64,000 nucleotides of DNA from Prochlorococcus sp. AG-388-A01 (GTDB lineage: Bacteria; Cyanobacteriota; Cyanobacteriia; PCC-6307; Cyanobiaceae). The stretch is from NCBI GenBank assembly GCA_003279945.1, contig QCGK01000004.1:1-64000 (forward strand), read 5' to 3'. The notes beneath the pieces were generated by a model that saw only the letters and a list, made by a program, of their open reading frames with translations, searched no databases and was not told the DNA's origin. This document shows positions 44,247-54,059 of the stretch, piece after piece (the stretch's first letter is position 1; every line of letters starts with the position of its first letter). Made by a program: the position numbers and the translations under genes.

Positions 44247-45719
44247 ATGCAATTTTCCACATTCCAAAAAAATCTAGATGACTGGCAAGGGGCTTCTTTA
44301 ATATTTGGAGTTATGGAGGAAGAAATTGCAAGCCAACTTGAAAATATAAAATTTGTTGTTGACCCAAAATTATTACTAAAAAAAGTTTTAAAAAAAAATT
44401 TCAATGGAGAAAAAGGAAAAACTTTAAGTTTTGAATTTTTAGATCAAAAATTAGAAACTTTAATAATAGTTGGTCTTGGTAAATCAAATGACCTAAATAA
44501 AAATGATATAGAAAACTCTATAGGAAATCTAATTAGGAAGATTGTTGATAAAAATGAAAAAATTAGCATCTTTTTACCTTGGGAATTAATAAATTCACAT
44601 CTAGAAATAAATCAATTAGCAGAGTCAGTCAGGTTATCTACTTATAAGGACAATAGATTCAATAAGAAAAAAGATGAAAAGAAAGTTCTTAAAGAAATAG
44701 AGTTTTTGAATTTAAAAAAATTTGAGAATATTAGCTTTGTAGAGACAGGGAAAATTTGTGAAGGTGTAGAACTAGCCAGAAGACTTGTAGCTGCCCCTCC
44801 AAATAGTCTTACCCCCCAGGAAATGTCTAAGCAAGCTTCTCAAATAGCTAAAGATCATGGTTTGGAAGTTAAAATTTTAGAGGCAAAAGAATGTGAAGAC
44901 TTAGGAATGGGAGCATATTTAGCTGTGGCAAAAGGTTCTGATCTAGATCCTAAATTTATACATCTTACTTTGAAGTCAGAGGGGCCTATAAAAGAAAAGA
45001 TTGCGCTTGTTGGGAAGGGTTTAACCTTTGATTCCGGAGGATACAACCTGAAAGTAGGAGCATCTCAAATTGAAATGATGAAATATGATATGGGCGGAAG
45101 CGCTGCAGTTTTAGGAGCAGCAAAAGCTATTGGAGCTATAAAACCAAAAGGACTAGAAATACATTTTATTGTGGCATCTTGCGAAAACATGATAAATGGA
45201 TCTGCTGTCCATCCAGGAGACGTAGTTAAAGCATCTAATGGGAAGACAATTGAAATAAATAATACCGATGCAGAGGGTAGACTCACATTGGCTGATGCTT
45301 TAACTTACGCATCAAATTTAAAACCAGATTCAATAATAGATCTTGCAACTTTAACAGGAGCAATTGTTGTTGCATTAGGAAATGATGTGGCTGGATTTTG
45401 GAGCAATAATAATAATTTAGCCAATGATCTAAAAACTGCATCAGCCCAGGCTGGAGAAGAATTATGGCAAATGCCTTTACAAAAATCCTATAAAGAGGGG
45501 TTAAAGTCTCATATAGCTGATATGAAAAATACAGGCCCTAGAGCAGGTGGATCTATAACTGCCGCTTTGTTTCTAGAGGAATTCTTTAATAAAGATATAA
45601 AATGGGCTCATATTGATATTGCTGGTACTTGTTGGACTGATAAAAATAAAGGGATTAATCCATCAGGTGCAACCGGTTTTGGAGTTAAAACTCTTGTTCA
45701 ATGGATTAAAAATAAATAA
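44247..45719 (+). CDS. pepA: Leucyl aminopeptidase (cytosol aminopeptidase)
   Basis: A 490-residue M17 peptidase that removes N-terminal amino acids. The two-metal site is clear: '[16 protein letters not shown]' (Lys and Asp ligands), '[13 protein letters not shown]' and '[20 protein letters not shown]' (NTDAEGRL signature). The regulatory N-terminal domain is present. Manganese or zinc is normal. It follows the GIY-YIG gene closely and is convergent with msrA with a 12-bp gap. Confidence 0.95.
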   Translation: MQFSTFQKNLDDWQGASLIFGVMEEEIASQLENIKFVVDPKLLLKKVLKKNFNGEKGKTLSFEFLDQKLETLIIVGLGKSNDLNKNDIENSIGNLIRKIVDKNEKISIFLPWELINSHLEINQLAESVRLSTYKDNRFNKKKDEKKVLKEIEFLNLKKFENISFVETGKICEGVELARRLVAAPPNSLTPQEMSKQASQIAKDHGLEVKILEAKECEDLGMGAYLAVAKGSDLDPKFIHLTLKSEGPIKEKIALVGKGLTFDSGGYNLKVGASQIEMMKYDMGGSAAVLGAAKAIGAIKPKGLEIHFIVASCENMINGSAVHPGDVVKASNGKTIEINNTDAEGRLTLADALTYASNLKPDSIIDLATLTGAIVVALGNDVAGFWSNNNNLANDLKTASAQAGEELWQMPLQKSYKEGLKSHIADMKNTGPRAGGSITAALFLEEFFNKDIKWAHIDIAGTCWTDKNKGINPSGATGFGVKTLVQWIKNK

Positions 45720-45731
45720 TTATATTTAAAA

Positions 45732-46334
45732 TCATTCAGACCAAAGATTTGTTGATCTAGCGTTATCCCTCCATAACTTATCCAATTTCTGATCTCTCCC
45801 ACATGAGAATCTATAGAACTTATATTTCAATTCATTTCTCTTAGCAAAATCCTGATGATATTCTTCAGCTAACCAAAATTTACCCTTTGATTTTAGTTCT
45901 ACAGATATTTTTTCTAATGGCACCCGCAATTCATAAGAGGCTGATATGAGTGCATTTTTTGCATCACTTTCCTCGATTGAATCTTTGAAAAAAATCACTG
46001 GCCTATAAGAATCTCCACGATCACAAAATTGGCCGTTACCATCGAGAGGATCAATATTTCGCAAGTAGAGCCTAAGGATCTCAGGAACACTTACCAATTC
46101 GGAATCATAATTAACCAGAACCACTTCCTGATGCCCATCATGATTTTCGTAGGTAGGATTTTGTAAAACTCCTCCTGAATAACCACTTTCTACAAAATTT
46201 ATACCTTTTAAGGACTCTAAGTCATGTTCTAAGCACCAAAAACAACCTCCTGCAAGAATCAATTCTTCTGCGATAGTGTTTAAAGGGTTTATTAATATTG
46301 AAAGTAAGATTATTAGTGGTAGAAAATATTTCAT
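45732..46334 (-). CDS. msrA: Secreted peptide methionine sulfoxide reductase A
   Basis: MsrA reduces methionine-S-sulfoxide. The 200-residue protein has the catalytic 'LAGGCFWCLEHDLES' and 'ESGYSGG', 'GHQEVVLVNYD' and 'GQFCDRGDSYRPVIFF'. Unlike the usual cytosolic MsrA, it starts with a Sec signal peptide (about residues 1-22, 'FLPLIILLSILINPLNTIA'). It should therefore repair proteins in the periplasm or thylakoid lumen. It lies 16 bp after lpxB on the same strand, but function is unrelated. Resolving cysteines near the C-terminus ('SCGRDQ') are limited. Confidence 0.92.
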   Translation of the reverse strand: MKYFLPLIILLSILINPLNTIAEELILAGGCFWCLEHDLESLKGINFVESGYSGGVLQNPTYENHDGHQEVVLVNYDSELVSVPEILRLYLRNIDPLDGNGQFCDRGDSYRPVIFFKDSIEESDAKNALISASYELRVPLEKISVELKSKGKFWLAEEYHQDFAKRNELKYKFYRFSCGRDQKLDKLWRDNARSTNLWSE

Positions 46335-46350
46335 CTTTTTATTATAAAGT

Positions 46351-47529
46351 TCAAATTATGGAATTAATAATTTCTTTGGCTGCTCTCTCAACTACTCCTT
46401 CCTCACCTAATTCTTTTTTTAAAAGTTTATAGCCTTTTTTGATTTTTGCTTTTTCTGATGTCATATCAAGAAGCCTGCAAGCTTTATAAAAAATTTCCCT
46501 TTCATTAAAATTTTTCTGGACAAATTCAGGTATTATAGGCCTCTTTACTAAAAGGTTTACTGGAGAAATAAATCTTACTTTAAAATTGAGAATGTTTTTT
46601 GCAATAAAAGCAGTAACTCTACTTACTCTATATCCAACAATCTGTGGTATTCCATATAAGGCTAATTCCATATTAACTGTGCCTGATTTGCATAAAGCTA
46701 GCTTTGTTAATGAAGAAATATAAGGCATCAATTCAGAAGCATCTTGTTGACAAATAACCTTACCGTTAATTTCATATTTTTCTAATCCCTTTCTAAATCT
46801 TTTGTCGAAAGCTCTTCTACAGGAGGGAATATAAACAACAAGGCTTGGATATCTTAATTGTAATTTTTTTGCAGTTTTCAAGAATGTAGGTAGTATATAT
46901 CTTAACTCTTGGGGTCTTGAGGCAGGCATTAAAAGTAAAATATTCTGGTTTGATCGAAGTTTTAAAATTGTTCTCGAATCTTTTTTAGAGGGTAGTTTTT
47001 TAGTTAAATCAATCATTGGATGTCCAACCCAAAAAACATTTCCACCTCGCCTTTTATAAAAAATTGCTTCTTGCTTAAAAATTGCAAAAATCTTATCTGA
47101 AAAATTTATTAAATTTGTGGTGCTATTATTACCAACTCTCCATGCCCATTCTTGAGGAGCAATATAATAATAAATAGGAATATTATTTCTCAATCTTTTT
47201 AATTTCATCCCAATATTAATATTGGGTCCCATATAGTCAATTAATATTAAACAATTTGGCCGATACTTCTTTATGAAACTGTAAAATTTTTTCTGAACTT
47301 TTATCATAGGGATAATTAATGGCAGAGCCTCCCATATTCCTATTGCACTTATAGATGTTGTATCTTGAAAAATTTGTACTCCTTCATTCTTCATTTTCTC
47401 CCCTCCTAGTCCATATATCTCTAAATTAATTTTGTGTTTTCTAGCTTCATCAAATAATGCTTTTGACAACAAACTACCATGTAAATCTCCAGAGACTTCT
47501 CCGGTACTAATAAATATCTTTTTATTCAT
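46351..47529 (-). CDS. lpxB: Lipid-A-disaccharide synthase
   Basis: LpxB condenses UDP-diacylglucosamine with lipid X. The 392-residue GT-B enzyme begins 'FISTGEVSGDLHGSLLSKAL' and has 'GLGGEKMKNEG', 'YYIAPQEWAWRVG', 'FWVGHPMIDL' and 'ALCKSGTVNMELALYGIPQI', all conserved. It overlaps the lpxA stop by 1 nt. It is the last step seen of the lipid A set in the block bamA-lpxC-fabZ-lpxA-lpxB. Confidence 0.95.
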   Translation of the reverse strand: MNKKIFISTGEVSGDLHGSLLSKALFDEARKHKINLEIYGLGGEKMKNEGVQIFQDTTSISAIGIWEALPLIIPMIKVQKKFYSFIKKYRPNCLILIDYMGPNINIGMKLKRLRNNIPIYYYIAPQEWAWRVGNNSTTNLINFSDKIFAIFKQEAIFYKRRGGNVFWVGHPMIDLTKKLPSKKDSRTILKLRSNQNILLLMPASRPQELRYILPTFLKTAKKLQLRYPSLVVYIPSCRRAFDKRFRKGLEKYEINGKVICQQDASELMPYISSLTKLALCKSGTVNMELALYGIPQIVGYRVSRVTAFIAKNILNFKVRFISPVNLLVKRPIIPEFVQKNFNEREIFYKACRLLDMTSEKAKIKKGYKLLKKELGEEGVVERAAKEIINSII

Positions 47530-48380
47530 TAATTTACTAAAGGCATTGGTCCACGTCTTTCTTTTGATATTGAATCTTTTAAAAAACTACATAATCTTGA
47601 AGATGAAAGATCTAATTCTCCTTTTATTGCTTTTTCTAATGAATTTGAAATTGCATCATTAGATCTAAAGATAAGATTCCATGTACTTTGCAAACGTTTT
47701 AAATCAAAATCCTTATTTTCCATCAAACCACTTCTTTTAATTCCAATCCTATTCAAACCTCTCAATCTACCTGGATGTCCTTCAGCCAAACAAAAAGGAG
47801 GTACGTCTCTATCTACTCTAGTCATTCCACCAATCATCGCTAAATATCCAATATGTACAAATTGATGAACACCTAAACAGCCTCCAATAATTGCTCTATC
47901 CTCAACCTTTACATGGCCTGCAACTTGAACACTATTTGATAAAACTATCCCATTACCAAGTTCACAATTATGGCCTATGTGAGTGTAAGCCATTAACAAA
48001 TTATTATTGCCAATAATAGTTTTTTCTCCTTCATCAGTTGCCTTATTTATAGTTACGCACTCTCTAAAAATATTATTATTTCCAATGATTACTTCAGTAG
48101 AGGCTCCTTTATATTTAAGATCTTGTGGATCGAGACCTATAAAAACATTTGGGAAAACTTTATTGTTATTTCCAATTTGAGTTCTTCCACTAATAACGGC
48201 ATTCGGTCCTATTTCGGTTCCTTTCCCAATAGTGACATTAGGACCAATGATAGCTCCTTGAGAGATAATGACCCCGTTATTTAATTCAGCACTTGGATCA
48301 ACAAAAGCGTTCGGGTGTACTTTTGCACCATTAAAGTCTGAATTTAATTCAGTATTTTTATTCTCCATATCCTTAATCAA
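47529..48380 (-). CDS. lpxA: UDP-N-acetylglucosamine acyltransferase
   Basis: LpxA adds the 3-hydroxyacyl chain to UDP-GlcNAc. The 283-residue protein is built of hexapeptide repeats (left-handed beta helix): '[20 protein letters not shown]', '[13 protein letters not shown]', '[20 protein letters not shown]' with the catalytic His, and '[20 protein letters not shown]'. The C-terminal helical domain is present. It overlaps the upstream fabZ gene by 8 nt. Sugar and acyl length cannot be told by eye. Confidence 0.95.
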   Translation of the reverse strand: MIKDMENKNTELNSDFNGAKVHPNAFVDPSAELNNGVIISQGAIIGPNVTIGKGTEIGPNAVISGRTQIGNNNKVFPNVFIGLDPQDLKYKGASTEVIIGNNNIFRECVTINKATDEGEKTIIGNNNLLMAYTHIGHNCELGNGIVLSNSVQVAGHVKVEDRAIIGGCLGVHQFVHIGYLAMIGGMTRVDRDVPPFCLAEGHPGRLRGLNRIGIKRSGLMENKDFDLKRLQSTWNLIFRSNDAISNSLEKAIKGELDLSSSRLCSFLKDSISKERRGPMPLVN

Positions 48381-48831
48381 CCAATGAAAACATTAATTCT
48401 CCAGCACAGACCAACTTACCATCAACGTGTGCCTCACCTTTAACTTTGCCAAATCTTTGTCTTTTAATACTAAGCAATTCACAAGTAATTATCAATTGAT
48501 CTCCAGGTACAACAGGTTTTCTAAATTTAATATTATTAATTCCTGCAAAGACGAAAAGTCCTTTAGGAAGATCCGGCATTTGGGTTACTATTATTCCTCC
48601 AACTTGAGCCATTGATTCAACAATAAGAACTCCTGGCATTAAGGGTCTTTCAGGAAAATGTCCTTGAAATTGAGGCTCATTTATAGTTACATTTTTTACT
48701 GCAACAGCCCGCTCCCCAGGGATATTTTCTATGACTTTATCTACAAGAGCAAAAGGATATCTATGCGGTAATAAACCTAATATATTCTCGGAGGAGAGTT
48801 GATTATTTTCACTGGATAATTTCTTTTCCAA
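48373..48831 (-). CDS. fabZ: 3-hydroxyacyl-[ACP] dehydratase FabZ
   Basis: FabZ dehydrates beta-hydroxyacyl-ACP in fatty acid elongation. The 152-residue hot-dog protein has the catalytic His in '[14 protein letters not shown]' and the Glu in '[14 protein letters not shown]'; '[14 protein letters not shown]' lies between. It sits between lpxC and lpxA, the common arrangement that lets cells balance fatty acids and lipid A. The ATG is at 48831, 17 bp after lpxC. Confidence 0.95.
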   Translation of the reverse strand: MEKKLSSENNQLSSENILGLLPHRYPFALVDKVIENIPGERAVAVKNVTINEPQFQGHFPERPLMPGVLIVESMAQVGGIIVTQMPDLPKGLFVFAGINNIKFRKPVVPGDQLIITCELLSIKRQRFGKVKGEAHVDGKLVCAGELMFSLVD

Positions 48832-48848
48832 AACAATTAAAGATAAGG

Positions 48849-49685
48849 TTAATTTTTTAAAGATGAGGCTAACAAAGCATTTAAAGAATGTGATCCTTTA
48901 TAAACTAAAATTTGAGCCTTAGGTAACCCTACCAAAGCCAAGTCCCCAATTAGGTCTAAAATTTTATGTCTTATTGGTTCATTATGAAATCTTAATGGTG
49001 GATTAACCCATTCATCACCACTACAAACAAGTGCATTTTCCAAACTTCCACCTTTTATTAATCCAAGTTCACTTAATTCTTGAAATTGATCCTTAAAACC
49101 AAATGTTCTTGCTGGGGCAATCATTTCAACAAAACTTTTTGGATTTAAATCAATCACAAAAGTTTGGTTCCCAATCGCTTTATAAGAAAAACTTATAGTG
49201 GATATGATTATAGTTTTTTGAGAAGGAGTTGCTGCAATAACTGAGCCTTCCTTATTTAAAATTATTGATTTATTAATCTCTCGAAAAAAATTATCTGGTT
49301 TAGGTGCCTTTTTTATACCTACTTCTTCAAAATCTCTAACCCACTGAATTGCTGAACCATCTAAAAGCGGGATCTCTTTCCCATCAACCTCAATATGTAT
49401 ATAACTTAAGCCACACCCAGCCATTGAAGATAATAAATGTTCAATAGTATATAAATTTCGTCCACCTAATTTTACGGCCGTACAAAGCATCGTACTTCCA
49501 ATTAAGTCTTGAGTTAGCCTAAAAATCTCATTAGGTTTATCCCTGAAAGAGACATAGTATCCTTCTTTTTCATAAGGAGAAATTTTGACTCTTGTTTTTT
49601 CCCCACTATGAAGTCCTATACCTTCTCTGGAGATAACTCCAGCTAATGTATAGCAAGAATCATAATTAGTTGGCCAAGAAAACAC
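48849..49685 (-). CDS. lpxC: UDP-3-O-acyl-N-acetylglucosamine deacetylase
   Basis: LpxC is the zinc-dependent first committed step of lipid A synthesis. The 278-residue protein shows '[20 protein letters not shown]' (first His ligand), '[12 protein letters not shown]' and the ligand motif '[16 protein letters not shown]' (His and Asp). 'APARTFGF' is also typical. It begins immediately after the bamA stop (stop at 49686) and leads into fabZ. It shows that this lineage still makes an outer membrane with lipid A. Confidence 0.95.
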   Translation of the reverse strand: MFSWPTNYDSCYTLAGVISREGIGLHSGEKTRVKISPYEKEGYYVSFRDKPNEIFRLTQDLIGSTMLCTAVKLGGRNLYTIEHLLSSMAGCGLSYIHIEVDGKEIPLLDGSAIQWVRDFEEVGIKKAPKPDNFFREINKSIILNKEGSVIAATPSQKTIIISTISFSYKAIGNQTFVIDLNPKSFVEMIAPARTFGFKDQFQELSELGLIKGGSLENALVCSGDEWVNPPLRFHNEPIRHKILDLIGDLALVGLPKAQILVYKGSHSLNALLASSLKN

Positions 49686-51815
49686 TTAAAACTTCCATCC
49701 AACTCCAAGTGTATATCTCCAATCTCCACTTAGGTCCTTACTTGCTATATCTAGTCTTAATGGACCAATTGGTGTTTTCACTCCAACTCCCCCTCCAAGG
49801 GAATAACCAGAACCTGATTTCTGCAATAATTTACCGGGTTTTCCTGGGACATCCTTTTGAGAGCCTAAGTCACTGCCTGCATCAACAAATAAAGCTCCTG
49901 ATATCATTCTCCAAACAGGAAATCTATACTCAACTGTGCCCTCAACAAAACTTTTACTTACAGCCAAATTACAAGATCCCCAACCTCTAACAGATGATGT
50001 TCCTCCCATGCAAAATGCTTCATATGGAGGCAATTCCCCAATAATAGTTCCAGCTTTAATTTGAAAAGCAATAGCTTGAGGACAATCTTCACTATTAATA
50101 GTACTAGAATTACATGCCTTGGTTAAATTAATCAATCTTGCTGGAACAAAAAACGAATATGAAGCTCTCATTCTATTGAAAGTTGGAGATTTCCCCCCCA
50201 TTGAAACAAACTGTTCAGTACCAACGCTTAGTTTATTTCCTGAAGTTGGGTTTACAGAATTATTCAAATTATTTCTAGATGTACTTGCAATAAAACTTAC
50301 CAATGTATTTTCTTCAGGGCATGAACCATCCTTTGGAGAAAATCCAATACAGATAATATCGCTTATATTTCCTGTAGTTGGAGTCAAATCACCAAAAGGT
50401 TTTTTGTTCCCATCACCATCAATCATCTTTACTTTCTTAAAATTCATACCTGTAAGGACTCTCCATTTGGCGAGTTTAAATGGATCTCCACCATTAAGAG
50501 GCCTGGAGAAAGAAAATCCGCCACCTGTTTTTTCTAAGACTATTGATGAAAAAGTATCAGAAGTTGAGGTGTTAGTATCATCTACAGCGTAAATTCTTCC
50601 ATTTTTTTCACTTTTAAATTCTTGTGGATAATCTCTACTCAGAAAAATATTTGTTCTAAAAGAAGTTTTATGTTTATCTCCTTTAATCCATGGATCAGAT
50701 AAAGAAAAATTATAGGTAGTTGAATATTCTCCGAAATTCAAGTTTAGATTAGTAGACCATGCTCTACCAAGCGCATTTGTTTCCTGCAAACCAATTGAGG
50801 CAAAGACTCCTGAGCTATTACTATAACCTAGGCCACCAGTTAATGATCCTGTTCTTTGCTCGCTCAAATCTAAAAAAATTATGACTTGGCCAGGATTTAA
50901 ATTATCAGGACCAAGAGATACCTTAACATCATCAAATAATGATGTAGCATAGAGTCGATTGATATCAGCTTCTAAAATTTTTCTATTAAATATGGTGCCA
51001 GGTTGAGTTTTCAACTCTCTTTTTATGACCCATTCTTTTGTTTTCCCTTTCCTAGGTTTTCCATCAATAATAGATTCACCATCAGATCCTGGGAATCTTA
51101 TTTTCACATCAGATATGAATCCTTCAGAAATTTTTAATGTTACTATCCCGTCCTCAGAAATTCTATCTGGACCAGTAATTCTTGCCAAAGAATATCCTTC
51201 ACTTTCATAACGCTTTTTTATAATTTCTATCTTATTTTGCAATTCTTTTAGATTAAGGGTTGTGCCATAAAAATTATTAAAAATATTGTCTACAAATGCA
51301 CTAGTGATTAAAGAGTTTTTTGGTTTGATTTCAACTTTCTTCAAAATTGGATTAGGGACTACATTTACAATCAGCCTTACACCCAATGGGCTATCTTGAG
51401 AATCTATTTTTACTCCTGAAAACCAACCACTAGCATAAATTGCATTTAAGTCTTTATTCAAAATTCGATTATCAACAACACTTCCTGGTTTTATACTCAT
51501 TGAATCATATGCTTCTAATTCAAGTTTTCTGCCCTCAGGATGATTTTCCCAACCTTTGATAACTATTTCTGAGATAAGAACACTATCTTGGTTAGTATTT
51601 TTTTTATTTTCTGCAATAAAAAAATTTACCTCTTTTTCAATATTAAAACCATTTAAAAATTCGTCGTTAATATTATTTTTTTCTATAGATTTGATTGGTG
51701 GCTCAACACTATTTTGCAAATACTTAGCAAACAGTTCTGAATTAGATATAAGGATCAATGGGGCGAAAGCAAAATTCGTGAAAACCTTTCTAAATTTTAA
51801 AAATTTTTTTTGCAT
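49686..51815 (-). CDS. bamA: Outer membrane protein assembly factor (BamA / Omp85)
   Basis: A 709-residue outer-membrane protein that inserts beta-barrel proteins. A signal peptide (about residues 1-30) is followed by POTRA domains (about 85-330, e.g. 'SVLISEIVIKGWENHPEG', 'PNPILKKVEIKPKN', 'LKISEGFISDVKIRFPG') and a C-terminal 16-strand barrel, with 'GGTSSVRGWGSCNLAVSK' carrying the VRGWG (VRGF/Y) motif and the end 'LGVGWKF'. The cyanobacterial form usually has three POTRA domains. It is the first gene of the lipid A block. Confidence 0.93.
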   Translation of the reverse strand: MQKKFLKFRKVFTNFAFAPLILISNSELFAKYLQNSVEPPIKSIEKNNINDEFLNGFNIEKEVNFFIAENKKNTNQDSVLISEIVIKGWENHPEGRKLELEAYDSMSIKPGSVVDNRILNKDLNAIYASGWFSGVKIDSQDSPLGVRLIVNVVPNPILKKVEIKPKNSLITSAFVDNIFNNFYGTTLNLKELQNKIEIIKKRYESEGYSLARITGPDRISEDGIVTLKISEGFISDVKIRFPGSDGESIIDGKPRKGKTKEWVIKRELKTQPGTIFNRKILEADINRLYATSLFDDVKVSLGPDNLNPGQVIIFLDLSEQRTGSLTGGLGYSNSSGVFASIGLQETNALGRAWSTNLNLNFGEYSTTYNFSLSDPWIKGDKHKTSFRTNIFLSRDYPQEFKSEKNGRIYAVDDTNTSTSDTFSSIVLEKTGGGFSFSRPLNGGDPFKLAKWRVLTGMNFKKVKMIDGDGNKKPFGDLTPTTGNISDIICIGFSPKDGSCPEENTLVSFIASTSRNNLNNSVNPTSGNKLSVGTEQFVSMGGKSPTFNRMRASYSFFVPARLINLTKACNSSTINSEDCPQAIAFQIKAGTIIGELPPYEAFCMGGTSSVRGWGSCNLAVSKSFVEGTVEYRFPVWRMISGALFVDAGSDLGSQKDVPGKPGKLLQKSGSGYSLGGGVGVKTPIGPLRLDIASKDLSGDWRYTLGVGWKF

Positions 51816-51859
51816 TGTACTTTAAATTAAGTTAAATGGATCATTATTATTGAATTGAA

Positions 51860-52588
51860 TTAAATGAAATCTTTTATTCTTTGGTAAATTTCACTGTAAG
51901 CTTCAATTAGTCCACCTAAATCATTTCTAAATCTATCTTTGTCTAGACTTACAATTGTATCATTTTTCTGATTAAGATCCCACAATCTACAGTTGTCGGG
52001 ACTTATTTCATCACCGAGAATTATATTGTTATTGAAATCATAGCCAAACTCCAACTTGAAATCTACAAGTTGAAGCTGGATATTATAAAAAAAACTTTTT
52101 AGGATTTCGTTAATTTTTATAGTTAGATCTATTATTAAATCTAAATCTTGAGAGCTTAGTATGTTCATTAATTGAATTCTGTCTCGTGTAAGTAGGGGAT
52201 CATTAAGTTCATCATTTTTTAGATAAATATCAATTAACGGTTTTAATAGTACAGTGCCAGCTTTAATAGTCGTTTGTTTGCACAAAGAACCATAAGCTGT
52301 ATTTCTCAGAACAATTTCTAAGGGAATTACATTTATTTTTTGTGCAATCATTGTATTTTCACTTTTAAGTTTAATAAAATGAGTTGGGATATCATTTTTT
52401 TTAAGAAGTTCAAAGATTCTTGCACTTATTAGGCAATTAAGCTTTCCCTTCCCTTCGAATTTAGCTTTTTTCAAAGCATTAAAAGCTGTGGCATCATCTT
52501 TAAATTCAATTATTACTTTTTCAGAATCATTATGAGAAAAAACTTTTTTTGCTTTGCCTTCATAAATCAACTCATATTCATTATTCAT
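51860..52588 (-). CDS. purC: Phosphoribosylaminoimidazole-succinocarboxamide synthase
   Basis: PurC joins CAIR and aspartate in purine synthesis. The 242-residue protein starts with 'YEGKAKKVFSHND', and has 'VIIEFKDDATAFNALKKAKF', 'VIPLEIVLRNTAYGSLCKQT', 'LVDFKLEFGYDF' and 'LGDEISPDNCRLWD', all conserved. It is divergent from purD with a 135-bp spacer. No purine riboswitch or PurR box is visible to me. Confidence 0.95.
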   Translation of the reverse strand: MNNEYELIYEGKAKKVFSHNDSEKVIIEFKDDATAFNALKKAKFEGKGKLNCLISARIFELLKKNDIPTHFIKLKSENTMIAQKINVIPLEIVLRNTAYGSLCKQTTIKAGTVLLKPLIDIYLKNDELNDPLLTRDRIQLMNILSSQDLDLIIDLTIKINEILKSFFYNIQLQLVDFKLEFGYDFNNNIILGDEISPDNCRLWDLNQKNDTIVSLDKDRFRNDLGGLIEAYSEIYQRIKDFI

Positions 52589-52723
52589 TAATTAAAGACC
52601 TCATATATTTACTAAAAGTGCAATTTGTAATTAACATAATTATTAGAAATCGATTTTCAAAAAATAGTTAATTTAATTTTAACTGATTATTTATCAAACC
52701 TCATAACCTTCAAAAACAAATTT

Positions 52724-54055
52724 ATGAGTATCAATTCAACAAATATTGAAAGCATAAGTAGATTAGAAAATATTTTAATCATTGGTAGTGGTGGAAGAGA
52801 AAATTCCTTGGCTTGGGCTATACAAAAAAATGAACTAGTCAAAAAAGTTTATTTGGTCCCAGGTAACGCCGGATCAGAAAGAATAAATAAATGTGAAAGA
52901 ATAAAAATTGATATAGACAATAAAATTGAATTAGTCGAAAAGCTTAATTTTTTTAAAATAGACTTAATTGTAATAGGACCAGAAATACCTTTAGCAAACG
53001 GATTAGCTGATTTTCTTCGCAAAAAAAACTTTAAAGTTTTTGGGCCTGGTAAAGATGGGGCAAAATTGGAATATAGTAAATCTTGGGCAAAGGAATTTAT
53101 GCGTGAAGCAAATATTCCAACAGCAAACTTTTGGAAAGTTAATTCTCTAGAGAAAGCCAAAGATATTATCAATTCATCATCTAGCCCATTGGTAGTAAAA
53201 GCAGATGGTTTAGCGTCTGGTAAAGGTGTTTATATTCCTGATTCAAAAGAAGAGTGTTTTAAGGCAGCAGAGTCAATTTTTAATGGTAAGTTTGGCAACT
53301 CTGGGGATATTGTCGTTCTAGAAGAAAAAATTGAGGGACCAGAGGTTTCAGTTTTTGCACTATGTGATGGAGAGAAATTCATTTTACTTCCATCTGCCCA
53401 AGATCACAAACGTCTTAATGAGAAAGATAAAGGGCCAAATACAGGAGGAATGGGAGCTTATTCTCCAGCCCCACTTTTAACAGAAGATTATCTTGATACA
53501 ATCATCTCAGAGATAATTGAACCGACAATAAATGAATTAAATAGAAAAAATATTGACTATAAAGGTGTTATTTATTTTGGCTTAATGGTCACAAAATCTG
53601 GGCCCAAGGTTATAGAATATAATTGCAGATTTGGGGATCCAGAATGTCAGACAATAATGCCTTTAATGGATCAAAATTTTTTATTACTTTTAGAAAAATG
53701 TGCAATGGGAAAATTAATTGGTAACGAAAAAATTGATACTTTTGACATGGTAAGTGGTTGTGTAATAGCCACCTCAAAGGGCTACCCTTACGAATATAAA
53801 ACCGGTTTTCCAATTAATATAGGTAACGTTGACTCAACTGATTTTCAGATTTTTGATTCAGGTACTCGTTTGGGCAAAAATGGGGATTTAATTACTGATG
53901 GTGGAAGAGTTTTAAGCATTGTCTGCCAAGATAAAGATTTTGATAAAGTTTTTGAAAAAGCATACAAAAATTTAAAAGAAATAAATTTTGAGGGTATTTA
54001 TTACAGAAATGATATTGGGCATCAAGTCAGAAAAAATTTTTCAAAGGGGCATTAA
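52724..54055 (+). CDS. purD: Phosphoribosylamine--glycine ligase
   Basis: PurD makes GAR from phosphoribosylamine and glycine. The 443-residue ATP-grasp enzyme has 'LIIGSGGRENSLAWAIQKN', 'LVVKADGLASGKGVYIP', 'QDHKRLNEKDKGPNTGGMGA' (signature) and 'VIEYNCRFGDPECQTIMPLM'. It is preceded by the divergent purC and followed after 4 bp by nblS. The N-terminal extension before 'ILIIGSGG' is 16 residues. Confidence 0.96.
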   Translation: MSINSTNIESISRLENILIIGSGGRENSLAWAIQKNELVKKVYLVPGNAGSERINKCERIKIDIDNKIELVEKLNFFKIDLIVIGPEIPLANGLADFLRKKNFKVFGPGKDGAKLEYSKSWAKEFMREANIPTANFWKVNSLEKAKDIINSSSSPLVVKADGLASGKGVYIPDSKEECFKAAESIFNGKFGNSGDIVVLEEKIEGPEVSVFALCDGEKFILLPSAQDHKRLNEKDKGPNTGGMGAYSPAPLLTEDYLDTIISEIIEPTINELNRKNIDYKGVIYFGLMVTKSGPKVIEYNCRFGDPECQTIMPLMDQNFLLLLEKCAMGKLIGNEKIDTFDMVSGCVIATSKGYPYEYKTGFPINIGNVDSTDFQIFDSGTRLGKNGDLITDGGRVLSIVCQDKDFDKVFEKAYKNLKEINFEGIYYRNDIGHQVRKNFSKGH

Positions 54056-54059
54056 TCGG

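Noticed and set aside
50119-50592. 157-codon plus-strand ORF inside bamA
   Set aside because: Long, but it is the antisense of a clear Omp85 barrel and has no domain of its own.
53988-54059. NblS extended into purD
   Set aside because: The extra 24 codons overlap purD in another frame; the ATG at 54060 right after the purD stop is the natural start.
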